This document shows positions 8,496 to 16,813 of a stretch of DNA of 35,470 nucleotides, piece by piece (within the stretch, counting starts at the first letter, position 1; each line of letters begins with the position of its first letter). Origin of the DNA: a bacterium. Its GTDB lineage: Bacteria; Sumerlaeota; Sumerlaeia; MVZB01. The notes under the pieces are model-generated. The model was not told the origin of the DNA, made no database searches, and saw nothing but the letters and a program-made list of their open reading frames with translations. Both the position numbers and the translations under genes were made by a program. The DNA lies in NCBI GenBank assembly GCA_021372575.1, contig JAJFUE010000118.1, positions 1-35,470 on the forward strand, in the 5' to 3' direction.

Positions 8496-11400
8496 ATCAC
8501 GCCAATGGTGGGATGAACGTTTCAAGGACCCGGCCGACGCCGAAGCCGCCCGCCGGCGCACGCGGACGCTGATGGAGGCCCTGATCGGCGCGATCCCGGG
8601 CCCCGAGCGCGCGAAGCTGGAAACGGAAGCGGTTCAGATTCTGGACTGGGGATGCGGCTTGGGCGACGGGACGGAGGCGCTCGCCCAAAGTTTTCCGAAC
8701 GCGCGCGTCAGAGGTCTCGAGCTGGCGGCGTTCATCGTTGACCAGGCGAAACAGCTTCACCCGGACCTGGAGTTCGCCGAGTCTGGCGACGGCACGATCG
8801 CAGAACCGGTCGATGTGATCGTTGCCTGCAACTGCCTGCAATTCCTCGATCGCCCGATCGAGGCGGTCGCGCGGCTGATACCATCCTGCCGCGACCTGTT
8901 CGTCGCGATCGTTCCGTTCAATGAATTCCCGCTGCCCGACGGCCACCGCAGCCAGTTCCGCGAGGAATCGTTCCCGGCGCGGCTTGCCGGATTCAGCCTC
9001 ATTTCGCGCGAGGAGATCGAGACGGCCGGGGCGCGCTATATCGCGGCGTTTTACGGCTCGTCGGCGCACATGACCCGCCGCAACGAAGCGATCGGCAAGC
9101 TCGACGAACGCAAGAAGTGGGACGATTATTACCGGGCGCTGCCGACGATGGAAGAGACCGACGCGCTGCGCTCGACGGGGCTGGAGTTCATCGAACTGGT
9201 TCACGACCTGCTGCCCGACGGCGGCAGCACGCTCGAGGCCGGCTGCGGCGCCGGCTGGCAAAGCCTCGCCCTCGCCCGCACGCGCCAATACGACGTCAAC
9301 CTGCTCGACTTCTCGGCGGAGGCGCTTTCGCACGCGCGCCGCTACTTCGAGCGCGAATCGCTCAAGGCCAAATTTGAGCAGGGCGACGTATTCACGACCG
9401 GCGAGCCCCAATACGACCTCGTCTTCAACTCCGGCGTGCTCGAGCATTACACGTTCGAGGAACAGGTCCGCTTCGTGCGCGGCATGGCCAGCCGCAGCAA
9501 GGGATTCGTGCTGGCGCTCGTGCCCAACCGCGACTGCTACTGGTACTGGATCTGGCGGCTTCAGGAAGAGGCGCGCGGCGCGTGGCCGTACGGCAAGGAA
9601 GTCCCCCAGGCCGACCTCAGCGAGGCGTTCAAGGAAGCCGGCCTGCACAACGTCTGCCACGCCTGGCTCGGCGCGGACTGGTCCGAGGATTTCATCCTCA
9701 ACCTGCGCAACATCGACGAGGAGCTGCGCCAGGCGATCCTCGCCGTCCACCGCAACAAGATCATCCCCGCCGCCCAGCGCGCGTATCTCTACGTTGCGCT
9801 CGGCATGGTGGGCAAGGAACAGCGCCCGATCGCCGGCAATCGCTGGAAAAAGCGCGGCCAGGGCGAGCGCCTGAGCGAGTCCGAAGCCAACGCGCGCCTC
9901 GTCGATGCCCTGGCGCTTGTCGTAAACGGGCAGACGACCGCCAGCCGGCTGATGGCTGAAGCCGAGGGCCTCAAGCAACAGATCGCGCAACGCGATCAGA
10001 TCATCACCGAGCGTGACCGCTTAATCGCCGAGCGCGACCATCTGATTGCCGAGCGCGATCAGATCATCGCCGAGCGCGACCGGCAGATCGCCGAACGCGC
10101 CGAAATGGACAACAACCTCCTGTGGAAGGCGAACCAGTACGGCGAGCTGGCCGGCGCGATCGTCGATCGCGACAAGCGCATCGCCGGGCTTGAGGTCCTG
10201 CTCACGAAGCAGTTGCCGGAACTCGGCGAAATGCACAACCGGTTCGCGGAGGCGCTTTCGGAAACCGAACGGCTGAAATCCGGGCTCGACGCCAGCCTGC
10301 GGCAATCCGCCGAAACGGCGTATGTTCTGGCCGAACACGACCAGTCGGCCAACCTGCAAGCCTCGCTGCTCACCGAGGCGCGGACCGAGATAGAGAAGCT
10401 CCGGACGGAACTGGGCAAGAACAGGATTCCGTTCGAGGAACACGTGCGCCTCATGGCCGAACGCGACGAGGAAACCGCGCGCATGGCAAGGGTCCTGGAC
10501 GAATTCCGGCGCGAGCTTCAGGAGCGCGACACGCGAATCGCGGAGATGGCCGACCGGATCGCCGATCGTGACGCGGCCATGATGGACATGCAGGAAGACG
10601 CCGCAGTGCTCCACGCCCGACTGCAACAAGAGGAAATGATGTCCCAGCTCAAAACCGAACAATTGGACAACTTGCAATCGCAACTCGGAGAACTCAAGAA
10701 CACCGTCGGCCGGCAGCAACAGGAACTCGATCGGCTCAATGCGACCGTCAAGAGCCAGCTTGAACGGCTTCGCGTCCAAGAGCAGGACCTGCGCCAGGCA
10801 AAACTGCTCAAGGAGCGGCTCAACAGCGAGCTGTATCACGCCATCCAGCACGGCAACGAACTCGAACAAAACCTTCAGACCGTCCTGAACAGCCCCGGCT
10901 GGCGATTCGCGCTCAAGGTGGCCGCGGCGCGCAAGAAGATCCTGCCGCTCGGCGGCCGCCGGGATCGCCTGTTCAACTGGACCGTGCGGAAATTGCTCAG
11001 GCGCCCGGCGCCGCCGCAACAGCAGATTGCCGCGCCCGGCGAGCTGCGCTTCGGCGACTGGAAGGTCGAGACCAACATCGCCGAGTCGCGCCGCGACAGG
11101 CCGATGCTGCTCGAAGAGGACAAGGGCGTGCGCTTTCCGCTGAGCGACCCCGAGCGCGGCGACGCGATCGTGTTCAGCCGCACGATTTCCGTCGAGCCCG
11201 GCCGCAACTACAAGATCATGGCCGAGATCCCCAGCAACTATCCGAACGAGGCGTTCGCGGGCCGGTTCGAGAAGCGGCTCTACGTCGAGGGCGAGCTTGT
11301 CTGGTCGCGCGACCTGTGCCTGCCGGCCGACTGCCCGGTCCTGGTGAACCACACGCCCAGGCAGGATCGGATCGACGTGCGCGTCGAAATGGCGACGATC

Positions 11401-13647
11401 GGCGATCCCGAGCCGGGCTGGGATTGGGGCAAGGTTGCCGCGCTGCGCGTGGGCCTGTTCCAGCACCAGCAGCTCGACGCCATCCTGCCGGTGGTCGCAA
11501 ATCCCGAATTGCAGCGAATCATCATCGACCACGCCCATTGCCGCGGGATCATCGTGTACCCGCCGCTCATCGACTGGGGCTGGATGAAGCAGCGTCCTCA
11601 CCACCTGCTGCAGCAGTTTGCGCGCTCCGGCTACCTCGTCCTGTTCTGCACGCACCAGCTCAAGACCGACAAGGTCAGCGGCTTCAAGGAGGTCGAGCCC
11701 AATCTGTTCCTTGTCGAGAAGGAGGAGACGCTCTACGACCTGCCCGAGCCGTGGATCCTTGTCAGCAATCCGCGCCACCTCGTCACGATCCGCAAGTTCA
11801 ACAAGCCGCGCATCATCTACGATTGCCTCGACAACCTGCGCGTGCATTCGCTCGACGGCGTCCCCGACCCCGACGTGTGGGTCAAGCACAACGAGCTGCT
11901 CTCGGAATCCGAGGTCGTGCTCGTCACGTGCGAGCAGCTTCGCGACGAGGTCGGCAAGGTCCGCCCCGACGCCATCAACTGCCCCAACGCGGTCACGTAC
12001 GAGGATTTCCACCTGACGCACGAGCCGAAGGTCCCGGCCGACCTCGCCCCCATCAAGGCGCTCGGCAAGCCGATTGTCGGCTACTACGGTGCGATGGCGA
12101 AGTGGTTCGACTATGAGCTGCTGCGCGAAGTCGCGCGCATGCGGACGGACCTCGAATTCGTCCTCATCGGCGTCGATTACGATGGCGCGATTCACGAACA
12201 GGGGCTCGACAAGTTCAAGAACATCCACTGGCTCGGCGAGAAGCCGTACGGCGAGCTGCCGGCCTACCTGCACCTTTTCGACGTGGCGACGATCCCGTTC
12301 GTGATCAACGACATCACGATGGCGACCTCGCCGGTCAAGATGTACGAATACATGGCCGGCGGCAAGCCGATCGTCACGACCCCCATGCCTGAATGCGAGC
12401 GCCAGGCGGGCGTGCTGATCGGGGCGACGCCGACCGAGTTCAGCGAAAAACTCGACGATGCGCTCAAGCTCGGCCGCGACGCCGATTACCTCGCGCTGCT
12501 CGACCGCGAGGCGCGCGACAACACGTGGGCCGCCCGCTTCGACAAGATCCACCAAAAGGTGTTCCGCCCGCGGTTTGTGTCGCTCGAACAGGTCGTCGCA
12601 CATGCCGCGCAGCAACGCGGCGCGATGATCTTCCTGCTGTCGATCGGCTGGCGCATCGACCTCTTCCAGCGCCCGCATCACCTCGCGCGCTACTTCAGCC
12701 GCGAAGGCTTCGTCTCGATCTACGACTGCAGCGCGTGGGAGGACGACTTCTTCGGCTTCAAGGAGATCGAGCCGAACCTCTACCTCTATCGCGGGCCGGA
12801 AGAGGAGCTGCGCAAGATCCCCAGCCCGACGCTGTGGACGTTCTGCTACAACTTCGCGCGCAAGGACAACTACCCGGCCGACGCGCGTATCGTGTACGAC
12901 CTCATCGACGACTTTTCGGTCCATCCATTCGATCTCGAAATGATGGCCGCAAACAACGAACGCGCGCTCGAGGAGGCGGACGTGATCTGCTACGTCGCGC
13001 ACCAGCTCGAAAAATTCCTGCCCGGCCGAGACGACAAGATTTACCTGCCCAACGGCGTCGAGGACTGGCGGTTCGCCGCAAAGTGCCTGCCGCCGCCCGA
13101 GGAAGAACATTTCGATCGCCTGATCGCCGAGAAGAAACCGATCATCGGCTACTACGGCGCGATCGCCGAGTGGTTCGACTACGACCTGCTCGCCGAAGTC
13201 GCCCGGCTGCGCCCGGACTGGAACTTCCTGCTCATCGGGCCCGACTACGACAAATCCATGCACGGCCACGAGTCGCTCGACCTGCCGAACGTGACGTGGA
13301 TCGGCCCGCGCGACTACAAGGAAATCCCGTCGTGGCTGCAGGCGTTCGACGTGGCGATGATCCCGTTCAAGATCAACGACATCACGCTCGCCACCTCGCC
13401 GCTCAAGCTCTACGAATACTTCGCCGGCGGCAAGCCGGTCATCACCACGCCGATGCCCGAGTGCATGCTCTACCCCGAGGTGCACATCGTGAAGGACGCG
13501 GCCGAGTTCTCGAAGGCCTTGGACAAGGCGCTCGCCGAAAACCGCGACCCAAAATTCCGCGCCAAAATGCGCGCCCTCGGCGCCGACAACTCCTGGCAGG
13601 CCCGCGTGCGCACCGTCATCGCCGCGCTGGGAAAAGTGAAGGTTTGA
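8479..13647 (+). CDS. Giant fusion: two methyltransferases, long coiled coil, beta domain, two glycosyltransferases
   Basis: About 1722 residues. Order: (a) class I SAM methyltransferase, motif I ILDWGCGLGDG at 54-64; (b) a second methyltransferase, LEAGCGAGW at 252-260, with FNSGVLEHYTFEEQVRFVRG following; (c) a coiled coil from about 500 to 800, starting with repeated 'AERDxxI' units; (d) NSPGWR at 804-809, a motif common ahead of glycan-assembly transferases; (e) a beta-rich segment at about 855-990, possibly carbohydrate-binding; (f) two homologous GT-B-like glycosyltransferases at about 1019-1370 and 1376-1722. These share RPHHL, 'P-I-x-G-Y-Y-G-A', FDYELL/FDYDLL and INDIT.ATSP.K.YEY.AGGKP. 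ATG 8479 is preferred over in-frame ATG 8446 because GAGGG precedes it and it overlaps wzt by only 17 bp. It probably extends, caps and perhaps measures the glycan handed to Wzm/Wzt. Confidence 0.88.
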   Translation: MSPVAESRQWWDERFKDPADAEAARRRTRTLMEALIGAIPGPERAKLETEAVQILDWGCGLGDGTEALAQSFPNARVRGLELAAFIVDQAKQLHPDLEFAESGDGTIAEPVDVIVACNCLQFLDRPIEAVARLIPSCRDLFVAIVPFNEFPLPDGHRSQFREESFPARLAGFSLISREEIETAGARYIAAFYGSSAHMTRRNEAIGKLDERKKWDDYYRALPTMEETDALRSTGLEFIELVHDLLPDGGSTLEAGCGAGWQSLALARTRQYDVNLLDFSAEALSHARRYFERESLKAKFEQGDVFTTGEPQYDLVFNSGVLEHYTFEEQVRFVRGMASRSKGFVLALVPNRDCYWYWIWRLQEEARGAWPYGKEVPQADLSEAFKEAGLHNVCHAWLGADWSEDFILNLRNIDEELRQAILAVHRNKIIPAAQRAYLYVALGMVGKEQRPIAGNRWKKRGQGERLSESEANARLVDALALVVNGQTTASRLMAEAEGLKQQIAQRDQIITERDRLIAERDHLIAERDQIIAERDRQIAERAEMDNNLLWKANQYGELAGAIVDRDKRIAGLEVLLTKQLPELGEMHNRFAEALSETERLKSGLDASLRQSAETAYVLAEHDQSANLQASLLTEARTEIEKLRTELGKNRIPFEEHVRLMAERDEETARMARVLDEFRRELQERDTRIAEMADRIADRDAAMMDMQEDAAVLHARLQQEEMMSQLKTEQLDNLQSQLGELKNTVGRQQQELDRLNATVKSQLERLRVQEQDLRQAKLLKERLNSELYHAIQHGNELEQNLQTVLNSPGWRFALKVAAARKKILPLGGRRDRLFNWTVRKLLRRPAPPQQQIAAPGELRFGDWKVETNIAESRRDRPMLLEEDKGVRFPLSDPERGDAIVFSRTISVEPGRNYKIMAEIPSNYPNEAFAGRFEKRLYVEGELVWSRDLCLPADCPVLVNHTPRQDRIDVRVEMATIGDPEPGWDWGKVAALRVGLFQHQQLDAILPVVANPELQRIIIDHAHCRGIIVYPPLIDWGWMKQRPHHLLQQFARSGYLVLFCTHQLKTDKVSGFKEVEPNLFLVEKEETLYDLPEPWILVSNPRHLVTIRKFNKPRIIYDCLDNLRVHSLDGVPDPDVWVKHNELLSESEVVLVTCEQLRDEVGKVRPDAINCPNAVTYEDFHLTHEPKVPADLAPIKALGKPIVGYYGAMAKWFDYELLREVARMRTDLEFVLIGVDYDGAIHEQGLDKFKNIHWLGEKPYGELPAYLHLFDVATIPFVINDITMATSPVKMYEYMAGGKPIVTTPMPECERQAGVLIGATPTEFSEKLDDALKLGRDADYLALLDREARDNTWAARFDKIHQKVFRPRFVSLEQVVAHAAQQRGAMIFLLSIGWRIDLFQRPHHLARYFSREGFVSIYDCSAWEDDFFGFKEIEPNLYLYRGPEEELRKIPSPTLWTFCYNFARKDNYPADARIVYDLIDDFSVHPFDLEMMAANNERALEEADVICYVAHQLEKFLPGRDDKIYLPNGVEDWRFAAKCLPPPEEEHFDRLIAEKKPIIGYYGAIAEWFDYDLLAEVARLRPDWNFLLIGPDYDKSMHGHESLDLPNVTWIGPRDYKEIPSWLQAFDVAMIPFKINDITLATSPLKLYEYFAGGKPVITTPMPECMLYPEVHIVKDAAEFSKALDKALAENRDPKFRAKMRALGADNSWQARVRTVIAALGKVKV

Positions 13648-14105
13648 TTGAACAGGAGGAAACGGAGGAAACAGAGAGATCCTGCCGGATGGCGGGTTCT
13701 CTGTTTAAGCCTTGTGGTGGATCATCAACGCAATCCAGACTGGGGATGAATAGAGCAGGACTAAATAGTAGATCCATCCTCTGTCTCGTTCATGAACAAT
13801 CCACGCAATGATGATTCGTCCGATGATCAAAGCATCAAATATCATCGCGAAGCGCCCCCGGGCCACTCCGACGTAACACAATACACGGCAAGAAAAGGCT
13901 CTGCAGCAAAAACGAAATGACCATGGCACAAATCAACCATTTATAATTCCAGCCGCCGGCATCGCTCGTATCACCGATAGATCTGAATACAAAAATTTTA
14001 TTCAGCCATGTCAGCATTTTGAATCTTCCAGCACTGGAATCGCGTAATTCTCGGATTTCTCTGTTTTCTCTGTTTCCTCCGTTTCCTCCGTTTCCTCCTG
14101 TTCAA
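13648..14105. repeat. Inverted pair of GGAAAC-type short tandem repeats
   Basis: The left arm (13648-13676) starts directly after the stop codon of the giant gene: TTGAACAGGAGGAAACGGAG and on to GAAACAGAG. The right arm (about 14060-14105) is its reverse complement in expanded form (CTCTGTTTCCTCC, GTTTCCTCC twice, TGTTCAA). A transcript crossing both could fold into a stem of about 25 bp. The interior holds a frameshifted small membrane gene. Further arms of the same word family occur at 14545-14577, 14612-14636 and 14653-14682. Confidence 0.85.
13705..14017 (-). pseudogene. Small membrane protein split by a frameshift
   Basis: Two overlapping minus-strand frames read as one protein of about 103 residues if one G is removed from the G5 run (C5 on the plus strand at 13855-13859). 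The first part (MLTWLNKIFVFRSIG... KWLICAMVISFLLQSLFLPC) holds one hydrophobic helix. The second (FAMIFDALIIGRIIIAWIV... WIYYLVLLYSSPVWIALMIH) adds two more. Neither half makes sense alone. It lies between the facing STR arms at 13648 and 14105 and is lower in GC than the polysaccharide genes. I do not recognise the family. A sequencing or assembly indel in the homopolymer is as likely as a genuine inactivation. Confidence 0.5.
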
Positions 14106-14110
14106 AAATA

Positions 14111-14512
14111 TCATCTGTTTGCCCCGGGCAAAATCAACCGGGTAATCCCATCCGTTAGTTTTTCTTCATGAAAATTGATGAGCAATCCAATCGGAATATC
14201 CATCAGTTTCATGTAACTAAGAAGCTTCGCCTTGTGGATTGGGAGAACCTTTTCAAGCGCCTTGGCTTCGACGAGAACGCATCCTTCCACAAGCACATCG
14301 AATCGCAACGGCTCCTCACGGGTATGTCCCTTATAATTGACCGCAATCAATCTCTGGTTACAGCAATCGAGGTTCCTTAACCCGAGTTCTATCATCATGC
14401 ACCATTCATAAATGGACTCAATGAGTCCTGGTCCCTTGTCGCGATGGACTTCAATAGCTGCGCCAATAATGTTTTCGGTCAGGCCGTCGGCTTTTTTAAA
14501 CAATGGATGCAT
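14111..14512 (-). CDS. GxxExxY family protein (predicted PD-(D/E)XK nuclease fold)
   Basis: The protein from ATG 14512 has 133 residues, the normal length for the GxxExxY family. The name motif is visible in GPGLIESIYEW. The family pattern continues with ENIIGAAIEVH before it, then LRFDVLVEGCVLVEAKALE and LPIHKAKLLSYMKLMDIPIGLLINF. The D...E-x-K arrangement (FDVLVEGCVLVEAKA) fits a PD-(D/E)XK-like nuclease core, which is the usual prediction; biochemical function is unknown. A longer frame reaches 14614, but its extra 34 residues include QQEETEETE, a translation of the GGAAAC repeat tract, so I start at the internal Met. The gene is bordered by arms of this repeat (14060-14105 and 14545-14577) and is lower in GC than its neighbours, which suggests acquisition. 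Confidence 0.85.
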   Translation of the reverse strand: MHPLFKKADGLTENIIGAAIEVHRDKGPGLIESIYEWCMMIELGLRNLDCCNQRLIAVNYKGHTREEPLRFDVLVEGCVLVEAKALEKVLPIHKAKLLSYMKLMDIPIGLLINFHEEKLTDGITRLILPGANR

Positions 14513-14539
14513 GGCGTTGAAAAGAAAGGCAACGGAATT

Positions 14540-14773
14540 AGGAATCTCCGTTTCCTCCGTTTCCTCCTGTTGAAAGAGAATTAAATTCACTCGTTTACGT
14601 CTAAATATGAACAAGAGGTAACGGAGGCAACTGAGATAATCAATTAAAATCTTCGTTTCCTCCTTTTCCTCCTGTTTAAGATAAACGCCTCCCTGATTCA
14701 GGTCATGAGTGATCGTTTAATCCATGGGTTGCGAATCATTTTTCCGGCTGAGAATTCATTCTTTAACACCCTG
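14540..14773. repeat. Further GGAAAC-type tandem-repeat arms
   Basis: CTCCGTTTCCTCCGTTTCCT (14545 onward), AAGAGGTAACGGAGGCAACT (14613 onward, opposite orientation) and CGTTTCCTCCTTTTCCTCCT (14654 onward) are degenerate copies of the word bordering 13648-14105. They lie upstream of the GxxExxY gene and downstream of the double-GT2 gene, which ends at 14774. No other gene is seen in this gap. Confidence 0.75.
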
Positions 14774-16813
14774 CTACAGCCCGATTTTCGAAATCAATGG
14801 ATAAACGGCTCGTTCGGCGTAGGTCCTGAGAATCCTCAACGCGATTCGTCCGCAACATAGGTAGTGATTCCACGCCAGTCGCCGATTTTTCACGGGAACC
14901 GGCGCCAGCGCCTTCCAGAAGCACTTCGTTCCATGCCACCACAGCTCCGCGACGCCCGTGCGTTCCCGGGTCAATAAATCCTGTTCCATTTGCAGCCGCA
15001 TCCGATATGCGTCGAGGAGCGATTTGAAATTCCAATTTTGCTGATTCGCGTTCGGTTCAAGGACGGCTTTCAACCCAAGTTTCTCGATCTCGAGCGCCGC
15101 GACCAATTTCTCCGCGCCTTCGTATCGATATCTGAATCCATAAATTTCCAAGAGAGCCCGGCGCCGCGCGGCCCAGATTCGCGCGTCGGAATACCCGCGC
15201 CATTTGGGCGGCATCAGCTCGTCGCGCTCGAGCTCGATTCCAACAACGCCGACCGATGAATCCTTTCCCTGCTCGATGATCCGTTCGAGAAGGTGCGGCT
15301 CGGCGATCGCGCCATCCAGATACACGACCCATTCGCCCATCGCCTCGCCGAGCGCGCCGTTGCGCGCAATCGGCAAGCTGTCCGCCGGGCAATCGAACAG
15401 CCGGATGTTTTTGAATCGATTCCGGAACGATTCGATTAACGCTGATAGATCTTCTTTCGGCGCGGTGTTTATCACGATGATTTCAAACCGCTCCGGCGCG
15501 AGCGTCTGGCGAGCGAGCGATTCGAGCGCGGGCCCGATCGTATTCATGATTACGATCGAAATCGCGAACTGGTCCGGTGCCGATATCTGCTCGTCGATCA
15601 ATTTTTCCATCTCGGCCGCGAAGTCGGCCCGCGCGCGAATGGGCATCGCCGCATGCCACGGCGAAGCGTCCGGAATCGAAACCCAGCCGCGCCGGCCGCC
15701 CAAACGCTTCAGATTGGGCCGCAAGTCGGTGACGCAAACATCCCATTCATCAACCTCGGCCGGCAGCGGATCCCCACCGCAATAACAGAGATTCTTAACG
15801 CAGGCATAGGGCAGTTGCGGGATGACCGGTTTCTTGCCCGGTTCATGTTTCGAGACAAAGATCGAGGGCACGCACATGCGCGGAAGCCGCGCGAATGAAT
15901 CGCTCGACAAAGTTCCGTCCGCGAACACCCGCACCGGCCAGTACGTGAGGTCCCGGCGGAACGCGTCCGTGCGCATCAGGCGTCCGGTGCGTTCCGTGAT
16001 CTTGAGTTCCCCCTGCCGCGCCGTGAGCGACCGCCCGTGCACGCGATACTGGTACAGAACCTCGCGCCCCGACGTGTGCCGCATCGCCAGCCATGCGTTG
16101 ACGCGCAGGAAAAAGTCGTAATCCTCGCAGGTGAAATGGCGCGGATTGTAATCGCCGGCAAGGAGCCGCGTCCGGTCGCGGTAAAGAAACGCCGCGCCGA
16201 TGAAATTGCCGTGATACAGAAACGAAACATCGTCCGGCAGGCGAACGAGCCCGCTGCCGGCCGGCGTTTGAAAGCGCTCCCAGTAATCGGAATTGCGCCG
16301 GATCCGGCCCTCTTCGTCGATCAATTCGTAGTCGGCGTACATCACGTCGATCGCGGGCGCGGAACGCATCTGCCCGACCATGAACTCGAGGAACCGCGGC
16401 TTCATCCGGTTGTCGTCGCTGGTCCACGTGAGGAACTCGCCGCGGGCCGCGGCCAGGCCGGCATTGAGCGCCGCCGGAAGGCGCTGATTCGACTGGCTGA
16501 TCACCCGCACGCGGCGATCGGCTTGGGCATAACGAGCCAGAATATCGGCCGTCGCATCGGTCGAGCCGTCATCGACGGCGATCAATTCAATGTTCGAATA
16601 TGTCTGCGAAAGAATCGAATCTATCGCCTCGGCCAGGTAGCGCTCGCCGTTATAGACGGGCACGATCACCGAAACGAGGCCCTGTTCCGACGGGCATCGC
16701 ACGGCCGACACATCAAGCGGCCCGCGCCGCCGCAGGTATTCGTAAAACGCCCAGCCGATGCGGGTCATCGGCCAGCTTGACGGGAAACGCGGGTTTTGCC
16801 TCGATGTGTTCAT
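14774..16813 (-). CDS. Bifunctional family 2 glycosyltransferase (two GT2 domains)
   Basis: From ATG 16813 the protein has 679 residues. The first GT-A domain begins VSVIVPVYNG (47-56) with DDGSTD at 81-86 and TWTSDDNRMKP (129-139) in the DxD position, then a CEDYDFFLRV segment typical of GT2 enzymes. A linker with several Cys follows, and a second, more divergent GT-A-like domain starts at about 416 (FAISIVIMNTIGPALESLAR), with VVYLDGAIAEPHLLERI in the place of the DxD. The second domain lacks a clear DDGSTD motif (NTAPKED instead) and may be degenerate or of different specificity. The start is fixed by the ATGA overlap with the upstream GT4 gene, which implies coupling; a longer frame to 16909 is shadow sequence. 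Both should act in the cytoplasm on the surface glycan. Confidence 0.85.
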   Translation of the reverse strand: MNTSRQNPRFPSSWPMTRIGWAFYEYLRRRGPLDVSAVRCPSEQGLVSVIVPVYNGERYLAEAIDSILSQTYSNIELIAVDDGSTDATADILARYAQADRRVRVISQSNQRLPAALNAGLAAARGEFLTWTSDDNRMKPRFLEFMVGQMRSAPAIDVMYADYELIDEEGRIRRNSDYWERFQTPAGSGLVRLPDDVSFLYHGNFIGAAFLYRDRTRLLAGDYNPRHFTCEDYDFFLRVNAWLAMRHTSGREVLYQYRVHGRSLTARQGELKITERTGRLMRTDAFRRDLTYWPVRVFADGTLSSDSFARLPRMCVPSIFVSKHEPGKKPVIPQLPYACVKNLCYCGGDPLPAEVDEWDVCVTDLRPNLKRLGGRRGWVSIPDASPWHAAMPIRARADFAAEMEKLIDEQISAPDQFAISIVIMNTIGPALESLARQTLAPERFEIIVINTAPKEDLSALIESFRNRFKNIRLFDCPADSLPIARNGALGEAMGEWVVYLDGAIAEPHLLERIIEQGKDSSVGVVGIELERDELMPPKWRGYSDARIWAARRRALLEIYGFRYRYEGAEKLVAALEIEKLGLKAVLEPNANQQNWNFKSLLDAYRMRLQMEQDLLTRERTGVAELWWHGTKCFWKALAPVPVKNRRLAWNHYLCCGRIALRILRTYAERAVYPLISKIGL

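Noticed and set aside
7107-8561. 484-residue open frame antisense to wzt
   Set aside because: It is a shadow of the ATPase frame, which has all ABC motifs.
10021-13485. 1154-residue open frame antisense to the giant fusion gene
   Set aside because: It is the complement of a GC-rich coding frame with recognised domains on the plus strand. The translation is an Arg/Val/Asp/Glu-rich shadow without any family motif.
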